Shown: positions 23,664-33,262, counted from the first letter of the stretch. The stretch is DNA of 64,000 bases from Gammaproteobacteria bacterium (GCA_013289615.1 JABCZO010000009.1:53189-117188); one strand, 5' to 3'. Made by a program: numbers and translations. Notes: generated from the sequence alone by a model not told the origin.

Positions 23664-25604
23664 ATGTCGGTCGAACAAAAAATCGAAAGATTCGCCGCGC
23701 TGCATGCCGTCGGCGGCACGGCGACCGAGCGCGCGATCAACATTGCGCGCGATGCGCTGCTGGCGCGCCAGCAGCCTTCCGGCCACTGGCTGTTCGAGCT
23801 GGAAGCGGACTGCACGATTCCCGCCGAGTTTATTTTGATGATGCATTTCCTGGACGAGATCGATGTGGCGCTGGAACCGAAGCTCGCGCTGTTCCTGCGT
23901 GAGCGGCAGGCCGATCATGGCGGCTGGCCGCTCTATCACGGCGGCAGCTTCGACCTGAGCTGCAGCGTCAAGGCGTACTACGCGCTCAAGCTGGCGGGCG
24001 ACGATCCGCAGGCGGCACACATGCAGCGCGCACGCAGCGCCATCCTTCAGTACGGCGGAGCGGCGCGCGCCAACGTGTTCACGCGCCTGGCGCTGGCGAT
24101 GTTCGGCCAGCTGCCGTGGCGCGGCGTGCCCTATATCCCGGTCGAGATCATGCTGCTGCCGAAGTGGTTTCCATTTCATCTCGACAAGGTCTCGTACTGG
24201 TCGCGGACCGTGATGGTGCCGCTGTTCGTGCTGTGTTCGCGCAAAGTGCGGGCAAAGAACCCGCGCGCGGTGGACATTCGCGAGCTGTTCACGATCGCGC
24301 CGGAACTGGAGCGCAACTACTTTCGCCGCGGCGGTCTGACCAACCGGGCATTCCTGCTGCTCGACCGGCTCGGCCGCATGATCGATCCGCTGGTGCCGCG
24401 CTCGTTGCGGGCACGCGCGCTCAGGCGTGCCGAGGACTGGATCAATGCACGCGCCAACGGCGAGGATGGCCTCGGCGCCATCTTCCCGGCGATGGTCAAT
24501 GCGCTCGAGGTAATGGTGACGCTGGGCTATGGCGCCGACGATCCACGCCGCCTGCAGGCCAAGCGGGCGCTGTACAAGCTGCTGGTGGTGGGCGAGCGCA
24601 GTGCCTACTGCCAGCCGTGCGTATCGCCGGTCTGGGACACGGCGCTGAGCTGCCTGGCGCTGGACGAGGAGGGCAGCGGCGCCGGCCGCGGTGCCATCTC
24701 GCGCGCACTCGAGTGGCTGCGGCCGCTGCAACTGCTGGAGGCGGCCGGGGACTGGCGCGAACGGCGTCCGGAACTGGCAGGGGGTGGATGGGCATTCCAG
24801 TTTAACAACAGCTACTACCCTGATCTGGACGATACCGCAGCGGTCGCCTGGGCCATGCATGCAGCGCCGCAACGCGAGCACTATGCCGGGGTGCTGACGC
24901 GCGCGCTCGACTGGCTGGTCGGGATGCAGAGCGCGAATGGTGGCTTTGCGTCGTTCGATGTCGATGGCACCTGCTACTACCTGAATGAAATTCCGTTCGC
25001 GGATCACGGCGCATTGCTCGATCCGCCCACCGCCGACGTGACCGCACGGGTGGTGACGGTGCTGGCGCGCATCGGCCGCGAGCAGGACCGGGCGGCGCTG
25101 GAACGCGCCATCGCCTATCTGCGCGCGACGCAGGAAGCCGACGGCTCATGGTTCGGGCGCTGGGGTACGAACTACATCTATGGCACCTGGTCGGTGCTGG
25201 CCGCGTTCGCGGCGGCAGGCATCGGCGCCGAGGATCCGTCGGCGCGCCGCGCGGTGAACTGGCTGGTCAGCTGCCAGCAGGCCGACGGCGGCTGGGGCGA
25301 GTGTAATGACAGCTACCTCGACAGCGATCTGGCCGGCCGCGGCCTCGGCAGCACGCCGTACCAGACCGCCTGGGCGCTACTGGCCTTGATGGCGGTCGGC
25401 GGTGCGGAGCCCGCGGTCCTGCGTCGCGGGGTGCATTTTCTGCTGCGCTCGCAGCAGGCCAGTGGCTTGTGGGACCATCCGAGCTACACCGCGCCGGGTT
25501 TTCCGCGGGTGTTTTATCTGCGCTACCACGGCTATTGCGCCTACTTTCCGCTCTGGGCGCTGGCTCGCTATCGCCGGCTGATCCACGACGGCAAGGACGC
25601 TTGA
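23664..25604 (+). CDS. shc: Squalene-hopene cyclase
   Basis: 646 residues, the usual length. It cyclises squalene to hopene and hopanol at the membrane. The protonating motif DxDDTA is present as DLDDTA (Asp387-Asp390). Several QW repeats follow, for example near QSANGGFASFD, ATQEADGSWFGRWG, CQQADGGWGE and SQQASGLWDHPSY. ATG 23664 has GGGAG at 23649-23653. It is the second hopanoid gene after squalene synthase, and hpnG begins in its stop codon (TTGA). Confidence 0.97.
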   Translation: MSVEQKIERFAALHAVGGTATERAINIARDALLARQQPSGHWLFELEADCTIPAEFILMMHFLDEIDVALEPKLALFLRERQADHGGWPLYHGGSFDLSCSVKAYYALKLAGDDPQAAHMQRARSAILQYGGAARANVFTRLALAMFGQLPWRGVPYIPVEIMLLPKWFPFHLDKVSYWSRTVMVPLFVLCSRKVRAKNPRAVDIRELFTIAPELERNYFRRGGLTNRAFLLLDRLGRMIDPLVPRSLRARALRRAEDWINARANGEDGLGAIFPAMVNALEVMVTLGYGADDPRRLQAKRALYKLLVVGERSAYCQPCVSPVWDTALSCLALDEEGSGAGRGAISRALEWLRPLQLLEAAGDWRERRPELAGGGWAFQFNNSYYPDLDDTAAVAWAMHAAPQREHYAGVLTRALDWLVGMQSANGGFASFDVDGTCYYLNEIPFADHGALLDPPTADVTARVVTVLARIGREQDRAALERAIAYLRATQEADGSWFGRWGTNYIYGTWSVLAAFAAAGIGAEDPSARRAVNWLVSCQQADGGWGECNDSYLDSDLAGRGLGSTPYQTAWALLALMAVGGAEPAVLRRGVHFLLRSQQASGLWDHPSYTAPGFPRVFYLRYHGYCAYFPLWALARYRRLIHDGKDA

Positions 25605-26332
25605 GCGTCACGGGCGTCGTCGCGGCGCTCGAATTCGAAGCGCGCAGTCTGGGCGACCCGGGCGACGGTTCGCTGATCAGCGTCAGCGGCATCGGTGCCG
25701 ACAGTGCCGCGCGCCACGCGCGGGGGCTGGTCGCGGCGGGTGCCGGCGCGCTGCTGAGCTGGGGCGTGGCCGGAGCGCTCGATCCTGCGCTCGACTGCGG
25801 CGCGGCCGTGCTGCCAGCCGAGGTGCTGCGCGCGCCCGGTGAACCCGGCTGCGCGACGCTGCAGCGCTTTGAGACCTGCCGCGGCTGGCGCGAGCGGCTG
25901 CTGGCAGCGCTGCAGGGACATGCCCGCGTGGTGACCGGGACTCTGCTGTCGAGCGCACTGCCGGTGACTAGCGCTGCGCGCAAGGCGAGCCTGTTCCACC
26001 AGACCATGGCCGTGGCGGTCGACATGGAGAGCGCGGCGGTGGCCGGGGTGGCCGCCGAGCACGGCCTGCCGTTCATCGCGCTGCGCGTGATTCTCGATAC
26101 CGCGCTCGACAGCCTGCCCGGCAGCGTCATGCGCGCCTTCGGTGCGAACGCCGCGGCGCCGCGGCGATGGCCGCCCGCCTGGCCACTGCTGTGGCCGCTG
26201 CTGATAACGCCGGCCGAGTGGGGGTCGGTGTGGCGACTCGCCGCGCGCTACCGGGTTGCCCGCCACGCGTTACGCGACTGCTCGCGCCTGGGGCGTCCGA
26301 CCTTGGCCGTCGACGCGCGCGGAGGCGGCTGA
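25601..26332 (+). CDS. hpnG: Hopanoid-associated phosphorylase HpnG
   Basis: About 243 residues. The only start compatible with the operon is TTG 25601, overlapping the cyclase TGA. HpnG is a nucleoside phosphorylase-like enzyme that removes adenine from adenosylhopane, giving phosphoribosylhopane. Visible features are the central GVAGALDPALDCG motif and the MESAAVAGVAAEHGLPFIALRVILD segment, which corresponds to the purine-phosphorylase active site. It is followed by hpnA with a one-base overlap (TGATG). A high Ala/Gly content and Arg-rich end are in line with its neighbours. Confidence 0.9.
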   Translation: MSVTGVVAALEFEARSLGDPGDGSLISVSGIGADSAARHARGLVAAGAGALLSWGVAGALDPALDCGAAVLPAEVLRAPGEPGCATLQRFETCRGWRERLLAALQGHARVVTGTLLSSALPVTSAARKASLFHQTMAVAVDMESAAVAGVAAEHGLPFIALRVILDTALDSLPGSVMRAFGANAAAPRRWPPAWPLLWPLLITPAEWGSVWRLAARYRVARHALRDCSRLGRPTLAVDARGGG

Positions 26333-27315
26333 TGCAAGCACTGGTCACCGGTGCCAGCGGCTTCGTCGGTGCCGCAGTCGTGCGAGCGCTGCTGGCGGCG
26401 GGATGGCAGGTGCGCGCCCTGGTGCGCGCAACTTCCAACCGCAGCAATCTTGCGGGCCTTGCGATCGACGTTGCGCTCGGCGATCTGGCCGATAGCGCCT
26501 CGCTCGAGCGCGCGCTCGCGAACTGTGAGGCGCTGTTTCATGTGGCCGCCGACTATCGGCTGTGGACGCCCGATCCGCAGGTGCTCTATCGCAGCAATGT
26601 CGAGGGTACGCGCAATATCATCGATGCCGCGCGCCGCAGCGGGGTCAGGCGCATCGTCTATACCAGCAGCGTCGCCACCATCGGATTGCGGGCCGATGGC
26701 AGGCCTTCCGACGAAGGTGACACGGGCCGCCTGGAGGAGATGATCGGCCACTACAAGCGCTCCAAGTTCCTGGCCGAGCAGTGGGTGTGCGCGGCCGCGC
26801 GCGGCGGGGTGCCGATCGTGATCGTCAATCCATCCACCCCCATCGGAGCAGGCGACATAAAGCCCACGCCCACCGGCCGGCTGGTGCTCGATGCGGCAAC
26901 CGGCCGCATGCCGGCCTACGTCGATACCGGGCTCAACATCGTTCATGTCGATGATGTCGCCGCCGGACACCTGCTGGCCTACCAGCACGGGCGCATCGGC
27001 GAGCGCTACATTCTGGGCGGCACCGACCTGAGCCTAAAGCGCATCCTGTCGATGATCGCGCTGAGTTCGGGCCGGGCTGCGCCGCGGCTGCGCATTCCGC
27101 GTGCGGTGCTGTTGCCGCTCGCCTATGGGGCCGAAGCGCTCGCGCGCATGAGCGGGCGCGAGACGCGCATCACGGTCGATGCGGTTCGCATGGCGCGCCA
27201 CCGGATGTATTTCTCCAGCGCCCGGGCGGTACGCGAGCTCGGCTACCGCTGGCGGCCGGCGCAGCAGGCCATCGATGATGCCGTGCGCTGGTTTCTGACA
27301 GCGCGCGGGTCGTGA
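26332..27315 (+). CDS. hpnA: Hopanoid-associated sugar epimerase / dehydrogenase HpnA
   Basis: 327 residues from ATG 26332; GGAGG at 26321-26325 is the ribosome site. It is an extended short-chain dehydrogenase with an N-terminal Rossmann motif TGASGFVG and a YKRSKFLAE stretch holding the catalytic YxxxK. The HpnA features include DYRLWTPDP, NVEGTRNII and a NPSTPIGAGDIKPTPTG block. The protein belongs to the hopanoid locus; its exact substrate is unsettled. It is the last of the forward hopanoid genes and converges on hpnL. Confidence 0.93.
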   Translation: MQALVTGASGFVGAAVVRALLAAGWQVRALVRATSNRSNLAGLAIDVALGDLADSASLERALANCEALFHVAADYRLWTPDPQVLYRSNVEGTRNIIDAARRSGVRRIVYTSSVATIGLRADGRPSDEGDTGRLEEMIGHYKRSKFLAEQWVCAAARGGVPIVIVNPSTPIGAGDIKPTPTGRLVLDAATGRMPAYVDTGLNIVHVDDVAAGHLLAYQHGRIGERYILGGTDLSLKRILSMIALSSGRAAPRLRIPRAVLLPLAYGAEALARMSGRETRITVDAVRMARHRMYFSSARAVRELGYRWRPAQQAIDDAVRWFLTARGS

Positions 27316-27344
27316 ATCGCAACAGCGGCGCGCTATGTCGCTGA

Positions 27345-28424
27345 TCAGGGGCCCTGGGACTTCAGCTGCCGCAGCGCGGACTGCGCGCTCGTGGCCTGCG
27401 TCGCGGCCAGGGCGCGCGCACGCCGGCCTTCATACCATTGCCAGCCGAGCAACACCGGCAGGCCGAACACGATCTCGCGCAGCCGCTTGACCAGCGACAG
27501 CGCCACGGCCGCCGGACCGCTGACTCCCAACAGTGCACCGAGCGCGATCAAGCCTGCCTCCTGCACACCCATGCTCGCCGGCACGACGAACATGAAACTC
27601 CTGACGGCCTGCACCACGCTCTCGAGCGCCAGCGCGTTCCCCAGCGTGATCGGGTGAGCGAGCCAGCGCAGCGCCAGCCAGGTCTCAAGCGTGCCGGCGA
27701 TCAGTCCGCTGAGCTGCCAGCCGCTGGCGCCGAGCAGCCGTGCCGGCGAGCGGTACAGCAGCCGCACCGCGTCGTCGATCGCGCCGGACTTGGACAGCCG
27801 CCGCCGCCACTGCGAATCCTCGGCAAACATGCGCTCGATCCACCGACCGCCGCGCTCGAAGATCGAGCCGTAGCGCAGCAATAGCAGCACGGCGACGATG
27901 ATCGGCAGGGCGGCCACGAGCAGCAACGTCACCAGGTTCACGACCCAGTGACGCGCGGCGCTCACGCGCAGCAGACACACCAGTCCCAGCGCCACGAATG
28001 TGAATTGCGAGATCAGCACCAGCATCATCTCGACGATCACGCTGGCCGCCGCGGCCGCTCCCGGCACGCCGCGCAGCACCAGCAGCCGTAGGGCGACGAT
28101 CTCGCCGCCGACGCTGGCGACCGGCAGCAGCCGGTTGATCGCCTCGCGCAATGCGCCGAGGCCGAATAAGGTCCCGAGGCGCGTGTGCCGCTGCGGGTCG
28201 GCACCGTCGAGCAGCGTGCGCCAACCCATCACGTCGAGCAGCAGCGGCAGTGCGTGCAGGGGCACCAGCCAGAGCAATATCCAGCCGGCCTGAGACAGTA
28301 ACGCCAGGATAGCGCTCGTGCCCTCGTGCACGATCAGCCCGATCATGAGCAGCAGTCCGACCGTGCCGACCACGCGGGCCAGGCGTTTCATGCGGCGTAT
28401 CGCGCGTCGAGCAGCCGCTTGCAC
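27345..28424 (-). CDS. hpnL: Hopanoid-associated integral membrane protein HpnL
   Basis: 359 residues starting at GTG 28424; an internal ATG at 28391 is an alternative. It has about 8 membrane segments and resembles the lysylphosphatidylglycerol synthase membrane domain, the typical HpnL layout, with GWRTLLDG near residue 68 and ASVGGEIVALRLL. It is thought to move or modify hopanoids at the membrane; the exact role is not settled. It follows hpnK by one base, at the end of the minus-strand hpnIJKL operon. Confidence 0.9.
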   Translation of the reverse strand: MQAAARRAIRRMKRLARVVGTVGLLLMIGLIVHEGTSAILALLSQAGWILLWLVPLHALPLLLDVMGWRTLLDGADPQRHTRLGTLFGLGALREAINRLLPVASVGGEIVALRLLVLRGVPGAAAAASVIVEMMLVLISQFTFVALGLVCLLRVSAARHWVVNLVTLLLVAALPIIVAVLLLLRYGSIFERGGRWIERMFAEDSQWRRRLSKSGAIDDAVRLLYRSPARLLGASGWQLSGLIAGTLETWLALRWLAHPITLGNALALESVVQAVRSFMFVVPASMGVQEAGLIALGALLGVSGPAAVALSLVKRLREIVFGLPVLLGWQWYEGRRARALAATQATSAQSALRQLKSQGP

Positions 28425-28425
28425 C

Positions 28426-29328
28426 TCACGGCATCAGGCTCCCATTGGGCAGGCCTGCGCGAGACGCGCCCGATGGGGCTGCCGGCTCGGGACCGAGGAA
28501 GTCGCCAAAGCCACCCAGCCGCAGCGAAGCATCGCGGCCGGCCGCGACAATGTCAGGCGCCATGAGCGCATCGAATTCCTCGCGATAACGATAGCCTGGT
28601 GCGGCGCCGGCGAAGGCGCCGGTAGCAGGATGCAGGTAGATCTCGCTGAGCCCGTCCGGCAGGTTGCCGATCAGACCGGACAGACGCGCCCTGGTCATCT
28701 GTCCGGACCACTGAAGTCCGAACACGTGATCCGGCGCCAGCAGGCCGGCGGCGCGGACGCGCCGTCGCAGCAGCAACGCGAACGGTGCGGTAAGCAGGCC
28801 CGGTGCCGATGGCGTCTGCGGCTCGACCGCTCGCAGCACCCGCGCTGATTCGAGCGGTACGCGCACCGCGCGCAGCCCGAAGCGAACGCCGATCTCCAGC
28901 AGCAAGCGCCCGACCACCGGGTGCAGGTGGAAATGCTTGTGCGCGTTGCAATGATCGAGGCTCAGGCCGGAGGCGCGAAAGGCGTCGAACTGCGCGCTGA
29001 TTTCGGCGGCGAGCTGGCGGCGCGCCGGCCTGCTGAACGCTATCAGGGCCCCGAGGCTCGCCATATCGGAACGAAAGCGTCCGCTTCCGTCCACCAGATG
29101 AGTCACGGCGCCGACCGGCAGCAACGGCCGCCCATCCACCAGCACCAGGTGCAGGCCGACACGCAACGCCGGCATGCGCCGCGCGCGCGCAATGGCGTCG
29201 GCGGCCTGCGGCGCTGACACCATCAGGCTTGCGGCAGTGAGAATGCCGCCGCGATGGGCGGCCTCGACGGCGTCGTTGACTTCCGCAGCAGCGCCGAAAT
29301 CGTCCGCCGTGACGACCAGCCGCTTCAA
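28426..29328 (-). CDS. hpnK: Hopanoid deacetylase HpnK
   Basis: 300 residues of the YdjC-like deacetylase fold. The metal-site motif TADDFG is at residues 7-12 and an HxxxHxHxHP cluster (CNAHKHFHLHP) near 129. In hopanoid loci it removes the acetyl group from GlcNAc-bacteriohopanetetrol made by HpnI. It overlaps hpnJ by 4 bases (ATGA) and is followed directly by hpnL. The presence of hpnI, hpnK and hpnJ together predicts a cyclitol-ether head group. Confidence 0.93.
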   Translation of the reverse strand: MKRLVVTADDFGAAAEVNDAVEAAHRGGILTAASLMVSAPQAADAIARARRMPALRVGLHLVLVDGRPLLPVGAVTHLVDGSGRFRSDMASLGALIAFSRPARRQLAAEISAQFDAFRASGLSLDHCNAHKHFHLHPVVGRLLLEIGVRFGLRAVRVPLESARVLRAVEPQTPSAPGLLTAPFALLLRRRVRAAGLLAPDHVFGLQWSGQMTRARLSGLIGNLPDGLSEIYLHPATGAFAGAAPGYRYREEFDALMAPDIVAAGRDASLRLGGFGDFLGPEPAAPSGASRAGLPNGSLMP

Positions 29329-30749
29329 GCGGTGTCGTGCCGCGAGCGCAGGAACTGAAAGAATTCCACACCCTCGCGCAGGCGCCGCTTCATCATTTCC
29401 GGGCTTGCGATCATCTCGGCCAGGATGGAGGCGATCTTGGACGGCCGGAAATAGAATTTCCGGTAGAAATCCTCGACCGAATCGAAGATCTCGGTGTGGC
29501 TGAGATGCGGATAGTTCAGCGGTGCGATCTGCGTGCCCTCCTGCGTCAGCAGGTCGATTTCCTCGTTGTAGAGCCAGCCGTTTTCCTTCGCCTGGCGATA
29601 CAGGAAAGTGCCCGGATACGGGGCCGCGAGTGACACCTGAATGGTGTGGGGATTGATCTCCTTGGCGAAATCGAGCGTCTGCTGAATCGTCTCCTTGGTC
29701 TCGCCCGGAAGCCCGAGGATGAACGTACCGTGGATCACGATGCCCAGTTCGTGGCAGTCCCTGGTGAAGCGACGGGCGAAATCGACCCGCATGCCTTTCT
29801 TGATGTTGATCAGGATCTGCTGATTGCCCGACTCATAGCCGACCAGCAGCAGCCGCAGGCCATTGTCTTTCATCACCTCGAGGGTCTTGCGCGGTACATT
29901 GGCCTTGGCGTTGCACGACCAGGTGACACCGAGCTTGCCCAGCTCCTTCGCCAGCGCTTCGACGCGCGGCAGGTTGTCGGTCAACGTGTCGTCGTCGAAG
30001 AAGAATTCCTTCACCTGCGGGAACGCATCTTTCGCCCATTTCATCTCGGCGACCACATTCTCGACCGAACGCACGCGATAGCGGTGCCCTCCCACCGTCT
30101 GCGGCCACAGGCAGAAGGTGCAGCGCGATTTACAACCGCGTCCGGTGTAGAACGAGATGTAGGGATGCTTCAGGTAGCCGCCAAAATAATTCTCGATCGT
30201 CAGGTCGCGCTTATAGACCGGCGTTACCCAGGGAAGGGTATCCATGTCCTCGAGCACCCGGCGGTCCTCGTTGTGAACGATGACGCCGTCGCGGTTGCGG
30301 TACGACAGCCCCTTGATGTCGCTCCAGGGCCGGCCGTCGGCGACTTCCTTGATGGTGAAATCGAATTCGTTGCGGGCGACGAAATCGACGGCAGTTCCGG
30401 CGATCAGGCTCTTCTCGGGCTCAACCGCGACCTTGGCGCCGATAAAGCCGATTTTGACGTCCGGATTGATCGCCCGGATCATCTCGGCGGTCTTGACGTC
30501 GGATTTGAAGGATGGCGTGGAGGTGTGCATCACCACCAGGTCGCGGTTCTTCAGTTCGGGGGCGATGTCCTCGAATTTCAACCGGTGCGGCGGCGCATCG
30601 ATCAGCTTGGAGCCTTCGACCAGGGCGGCCGGCTGCGCGAGCCAGGTCGGATACCAGAACGAGCGCACCTCGCGCTTCATCTGATAGCGGGCGCCTGCGC
30701 CGCCGTCGAAACCGTCGAACGACGGCGGGTGCAGAAACAGAGTCCTCAT
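29325..30749 (-). CDS. hpnJ: Hopanoid radical SAM enzyme HpnJ
   Basis: 474 residues. A B12-binding-like N-terminal domain (about 1-170) is followed by a radical SAM domain with CxxxCxxC at Cys206, Cys210 and Cys213 (GCKSRCTFCLWPQ). HpnJ is reported to contract the glucosamine ring to form the bacteriohopanetetrol cyclitol ether. Overlaps: ATGA with hpnI before and ATGA with hpnK after. It matches the family closely across its length (for example FYTGRGCKSRC and the HGTFILGLPGETKE block). Confidence 0.95.
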   Translation of the reverse strand: MRTLFLHPPSFDGFDGGAGARYQMKREVRSFWYPTWLAQPAALVEGSKLIDAPPHRLKFEDIAPELKNRDLVVMHTSTPSFKSDVKTAEMIRAINPDVKIGFIGAKVAVEPEKSLIAGTAVDFVARNEFDFTIKEVADGRPWSDIKGLSYRNRDGVIVHNEDRRVLEDMDTLPWVTPVYKRDLTIENYFGGYLKHPYISFYTGRGCKSRCTFCLWPQTVGGHRYRVRSVENVVAEMKWAKDAFPQVKEFFFDDDTLTDNLPRVEALAKELGKLGVTWSCNAKANVPRKTLEVMKDNGLRLLLVGYESGNQQILINIKKGMRVDFARRFTRDCHELGIVIHGTFILGLPGETKETIQQTLDFAKEINPHTIQVSLAAPYPGTFLYRQAKENGWLYNEEIDLLTQEGTQIAPLNYPHLSHTEIFDSVEDFYRKFYFRPSKIASILAEMIASPEMMKRRLREGVEFFQFLRSRHDTA

Positions 30750-31930
30750 TCGGCAGTCTCTCCGCGGTGCTGTGACTTAAGTGAAGGAACGCGATGCAGC
30801 GAGCCGTCGCGGCCGACGCCGAGACGCTCTTGACGCCAGCTGACCTCGCGCCCGACAAAGCCCCAGACCCACAGGCCCAGCAGCAGCGCATCGTGCAGCG
30901 GGATCAGCCCGAGCTGCCGCCAGCCGTCGCGCCAGCGGTCGCGCCGGCCGGCGAAATGTAGCACGAGCCGGGCCGCGACCGTTATTGCGAGCAGGATCAG
31001 CGCCTTGGGCTGGAAGCGGGCCAACGCCGCACCCAGCCCGGCCATCGGCAGGCTGAACGTCATGGCGCAGCCGGCGTAGGCCCACAGCCGGATGGCCCTG
31101 ATGGTGCGCAGCCAGCGCAGCGAGTGCCGGCACAGCGCCGCCAGGCTCGGCTCGTCCACCAGCGTGTCGACACGCAGGTCCGACAGCACCACGCGCAGAC
31201 TCAACGCCCGCACCTGCGCTCCGAGCTGGTAGTCATCGGCCAGCTGATCGACCAGCGCCTTCAGGCCGCCGCAGCGCGTGAGCAATTCGCGCCGCAAGGC
31301 GATCGTGGACCCCGACACGAACCACTGCGACCCGAACATGGCGGCGAAATAAACGCTGGGCATGAACCATGCGTTGATGAACTGCGCGCCAAGCGCCGAC
31401 CAAAGGCCGGGCCCGGCGCGGCCGGCATAGCCGCAGGTCACTAGGCCGACCCGCGGGTCGGACAGTGGCGCCAGCACCCGCCTGAGGTAGTCGGGCGCTA
31501 CCTCGATGTCACTGTCGGCGATGATCAGCAGATCGTGCTTTGCCAGCGGCAGCATATTGAGAAGGTTGCTGACTTTCGCGTTGACGCCGTGGCGAGTAGG
31601 GTCGATCACGCACTCGATGTCGAGCGCGGTGAATTGCTGCTGTACCCGCCGGGCCACGGGCAGCGCGGTATCGGCTGGGCCATGCAGTCCAAAGATGATC
31701 TGGAACTGCGGATAGTCCTGGGTGCACACCGAGCACAGCCGTTCATACAGCCCCCGTTCGCTGCCGCACAGCGGCTTGAGGATGGTGACCGCTGCCTGGG
31801 CGGCGCCGGTATCGGGCGCCGCGCGGCGTGAGCGCGCGGTCGCGATCAGGGTCGCCAGCGCCGCCAGCAGCGCGTAGGCGGTTGCCAGGGCAGTCAGAAT
31901 CAGGCCCAGTTCGGCCAGCAATCCATGCAT
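30746..31930 (-). CDS. hpnI: Hopanoid glycosyltransferase HpnI
   Basis: 394 residues from ATG 31930, which has GGAGG at 31936-31940 five bases upstream; a GTG at 31936 is also in frame but lies on the ribosome site. A family 2 glycosyltransferase like ceramide glucosyltransferase, with an N-terminal membrane segment, the catalytic domain (IADSDIEV near 142, QLADDYQLG near 239 and LRWLRTIRAIR, the QxxRW-type region) and membrane segments near the C-terminus. It adds N-acetylglucosamine to bacteriohopanetetrol. Divergent from hpnH with 132 bases between. Confidence 0.93.
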   Translation of the reverse strand: MHGLLAELGLILTALATAYALLAALATLIATARSRRAAPDTGAAQAAVTILKPLCGSERGLYERLCSVCTQDYPQFQIIFGLHGPADTALPVARRVQQQFTALDIECVIDPTRHGVNAKVSNLLNMLPLAKHDLLIIADSDIEVAPDYLRRVLAPLSDPRVGLVTCGYAGRAGPGLWSALGAQFINAWFMPSVYFAAMFGSQWFVSGSTIALRRELLTRCGGLKALVDQLADDYQLGAQVRALSLRVVLSDLRVDTLVDEPSLAALCRHSLRWLRTIRAIRLWAYAGCAMTFSLPMAGLGAALARFQPKALILLAITVAARLVLHFAGRRDRWRDGWRQLGLIPLHDALLLGLWVWGFVGREVSWRQERLGVGRDGSLHRVPSLKSQHRGETAE

Positions 31931-32062
31931 GGTCACCTCCGCGCTCCGGCAGTGGGCCGATGCCCGGCGCGCAGCCGGTGTATTATCGCATTAACGCTAC
32001 CCGTCCCAAGCCGGAGGGGCGCAAAGAGCCTGGAGGTGTTGTTTGTCGGCCCATGTGATCCT

Positions 32063-33214
32063 ATGAGTATTCCCCTGATTCAACAGTACCGGATCGGTAA
32101 GTACCTGATTCGACAGAAACTTAGCGGCCGCAAGCGTTACCCGCTGGTGCTGATGCTCGAGCCGCTGTTCCAGTGCAACCTGGCCTGTGCCGGCTGCGGT
32201 AAGATCGACTACGAGAAGGACATCCTGCAACGCAGGATGAGCGTCGCCGATGCGCTGCAGGCGGTCGATGACTGCGGCGCTCCGGTGGTGTCGATTCCGG
32301 GCGGCGAGCCACTCATCCACAAGGGCTTGCCGCAGATCGTCGAGGGTATCGTCGCCCGCAGGAAATTCGTCTATTTGTGCACCAACGCGCTGCTGGTGCC
32401 CAAGCACATCGATGAATACCAGCCGTCGCCGTACCTGACCTTTTCGATCCATCTCGACGGGTTGCAACGCCAGCACGACGCCTCGGTGTGCCAGGAGGGC
32501 GTATTCGACAAGGCCGTGGCCGCGATCAGACTGCTGCGTGAGCGAAAGTTCCGCGTGACCGTCAACTGCACGCTGTTCGCCAAGGAGAATCCGGACGAAG
32601 TCGCCGAGTTCTTCGATTTCGCGATGGGACTGGGGGTGGAGGCGATTACCGTGTCGCCGGGCTATCACTACGAGCACGCGCCGCGTCATGACGTGTTTCT
32701 CGGTCGGGTCGAAAGCAAGCGCCTGTTCCGTGAGATCTTCGCGCGCGGCCGGAGGGCCGGCCGCAACTGGCTGTTCAATCACTCGGCCCTGTACCTGGAT
32801 TTTCTCGCGGGCAACCAGAGCTATCAGTGCACGCCGTGGAGCAATCCGACTTTCAACGTCTTCGGCTGGCAGCGGCCCTGCTATCTGATGTCGGACGAGG
32901 GCTATGCGCCGAGCTTTCGCTCACTGATGGAGGACACGCCGTGGGAGCGCTACGGCGTCGGCCGCGATCCGCGCTGCGACAACTGCCAGGCGCACTGCGG
33001 TTTCGAAGGTACCGCGGTCGATGACCTGCTGCGCCATCCCCTGAAGGCGCTGCGCGTCGCGCTTACCGGGCCACGGCTCACCGGCCCGATGGTTCCCGAG
33101 CTGCCGTTTGTCTACGACGAGCAGCGCGCCACGCCGCAGACGGTGGTGGTGCCGATCAGTGCCGTGGGGCGCGAGCGCCGTGCGCGTGAGACTTCAGCCG
33201 CCAGCATCGACTAG
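32063..33214 (+). CDS. hpnH: Adenosyl-hopene transferase HpnH (radical SAM)
   Basis: 383 residues from ATG 32063. The radical SAM cluster is Cys38, Cys42 and Cys45 (CNLACAGCGKI), and a C-terminal Cys-rich region (CDNCQAHCGFEG) holds the SPASM-like part. HpnH joins 5'-deoxyadenosine to hopene, the committed step to C35 hopanoids; HpnG acts next. The start MSIPLIQQYRIGKYLIRQKL is typical. GTG codons upstream are possible but the family begins here. It is divergent from hpnI. The next gene converges on it from the minus strand, 48 bases away. Confidence 0.96.
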   Translation: MSIPLIQQYRIGKYLIRQKLSGRKRYPLVLMLEPLFQCNLACAGCGKIDYEKDILQRRMSVADALQAVDDCGAPVVSIPGGEPLIHKGLPQIVEGIVARRKFVYLCTNALLVPKHIDEYQPSPYLTFSIHLDGLQRQHDASVCQEGVFDKAVAAIRLLRERKFRVTVNCTLFAKENPDEVAEFFDFAMGLGVEAITVSPGYHYEHAPRHDVFLGRVESKRLFREIFARGRRAGRNWLFNHSALYLDFLAGNQSYQCTPWSNPTFNVFGWQRPCYLMSDEGYAPSFRSLMEDTPWERYGVGRDPRCDNCQAHCGFEGTAVDDLLRHPLKALRVALTGPRLTGPMVPELPFVYDEQRATPQTVVVPISAVGRERRARETSAASID

Positions 33215-33262
33215 CAGCCACGCAGGGGAACAGCTGCTTGGAAGCGGCCAGCGCTGCGGCTG

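Noticed and set aside
23469..25007. Minus-strand open frame opposite squalene-hopene cyclase
   Set aside because: The cyclase is unmistakable; the antisense product shows no features.
29646..30833. Plus-strand open frame opposite hpnJ
   Set aside because: hpnJ has its radical SAM cysteines and correct overlaps with hpnI and hpnK, so the plus-strand frame is a shadow.
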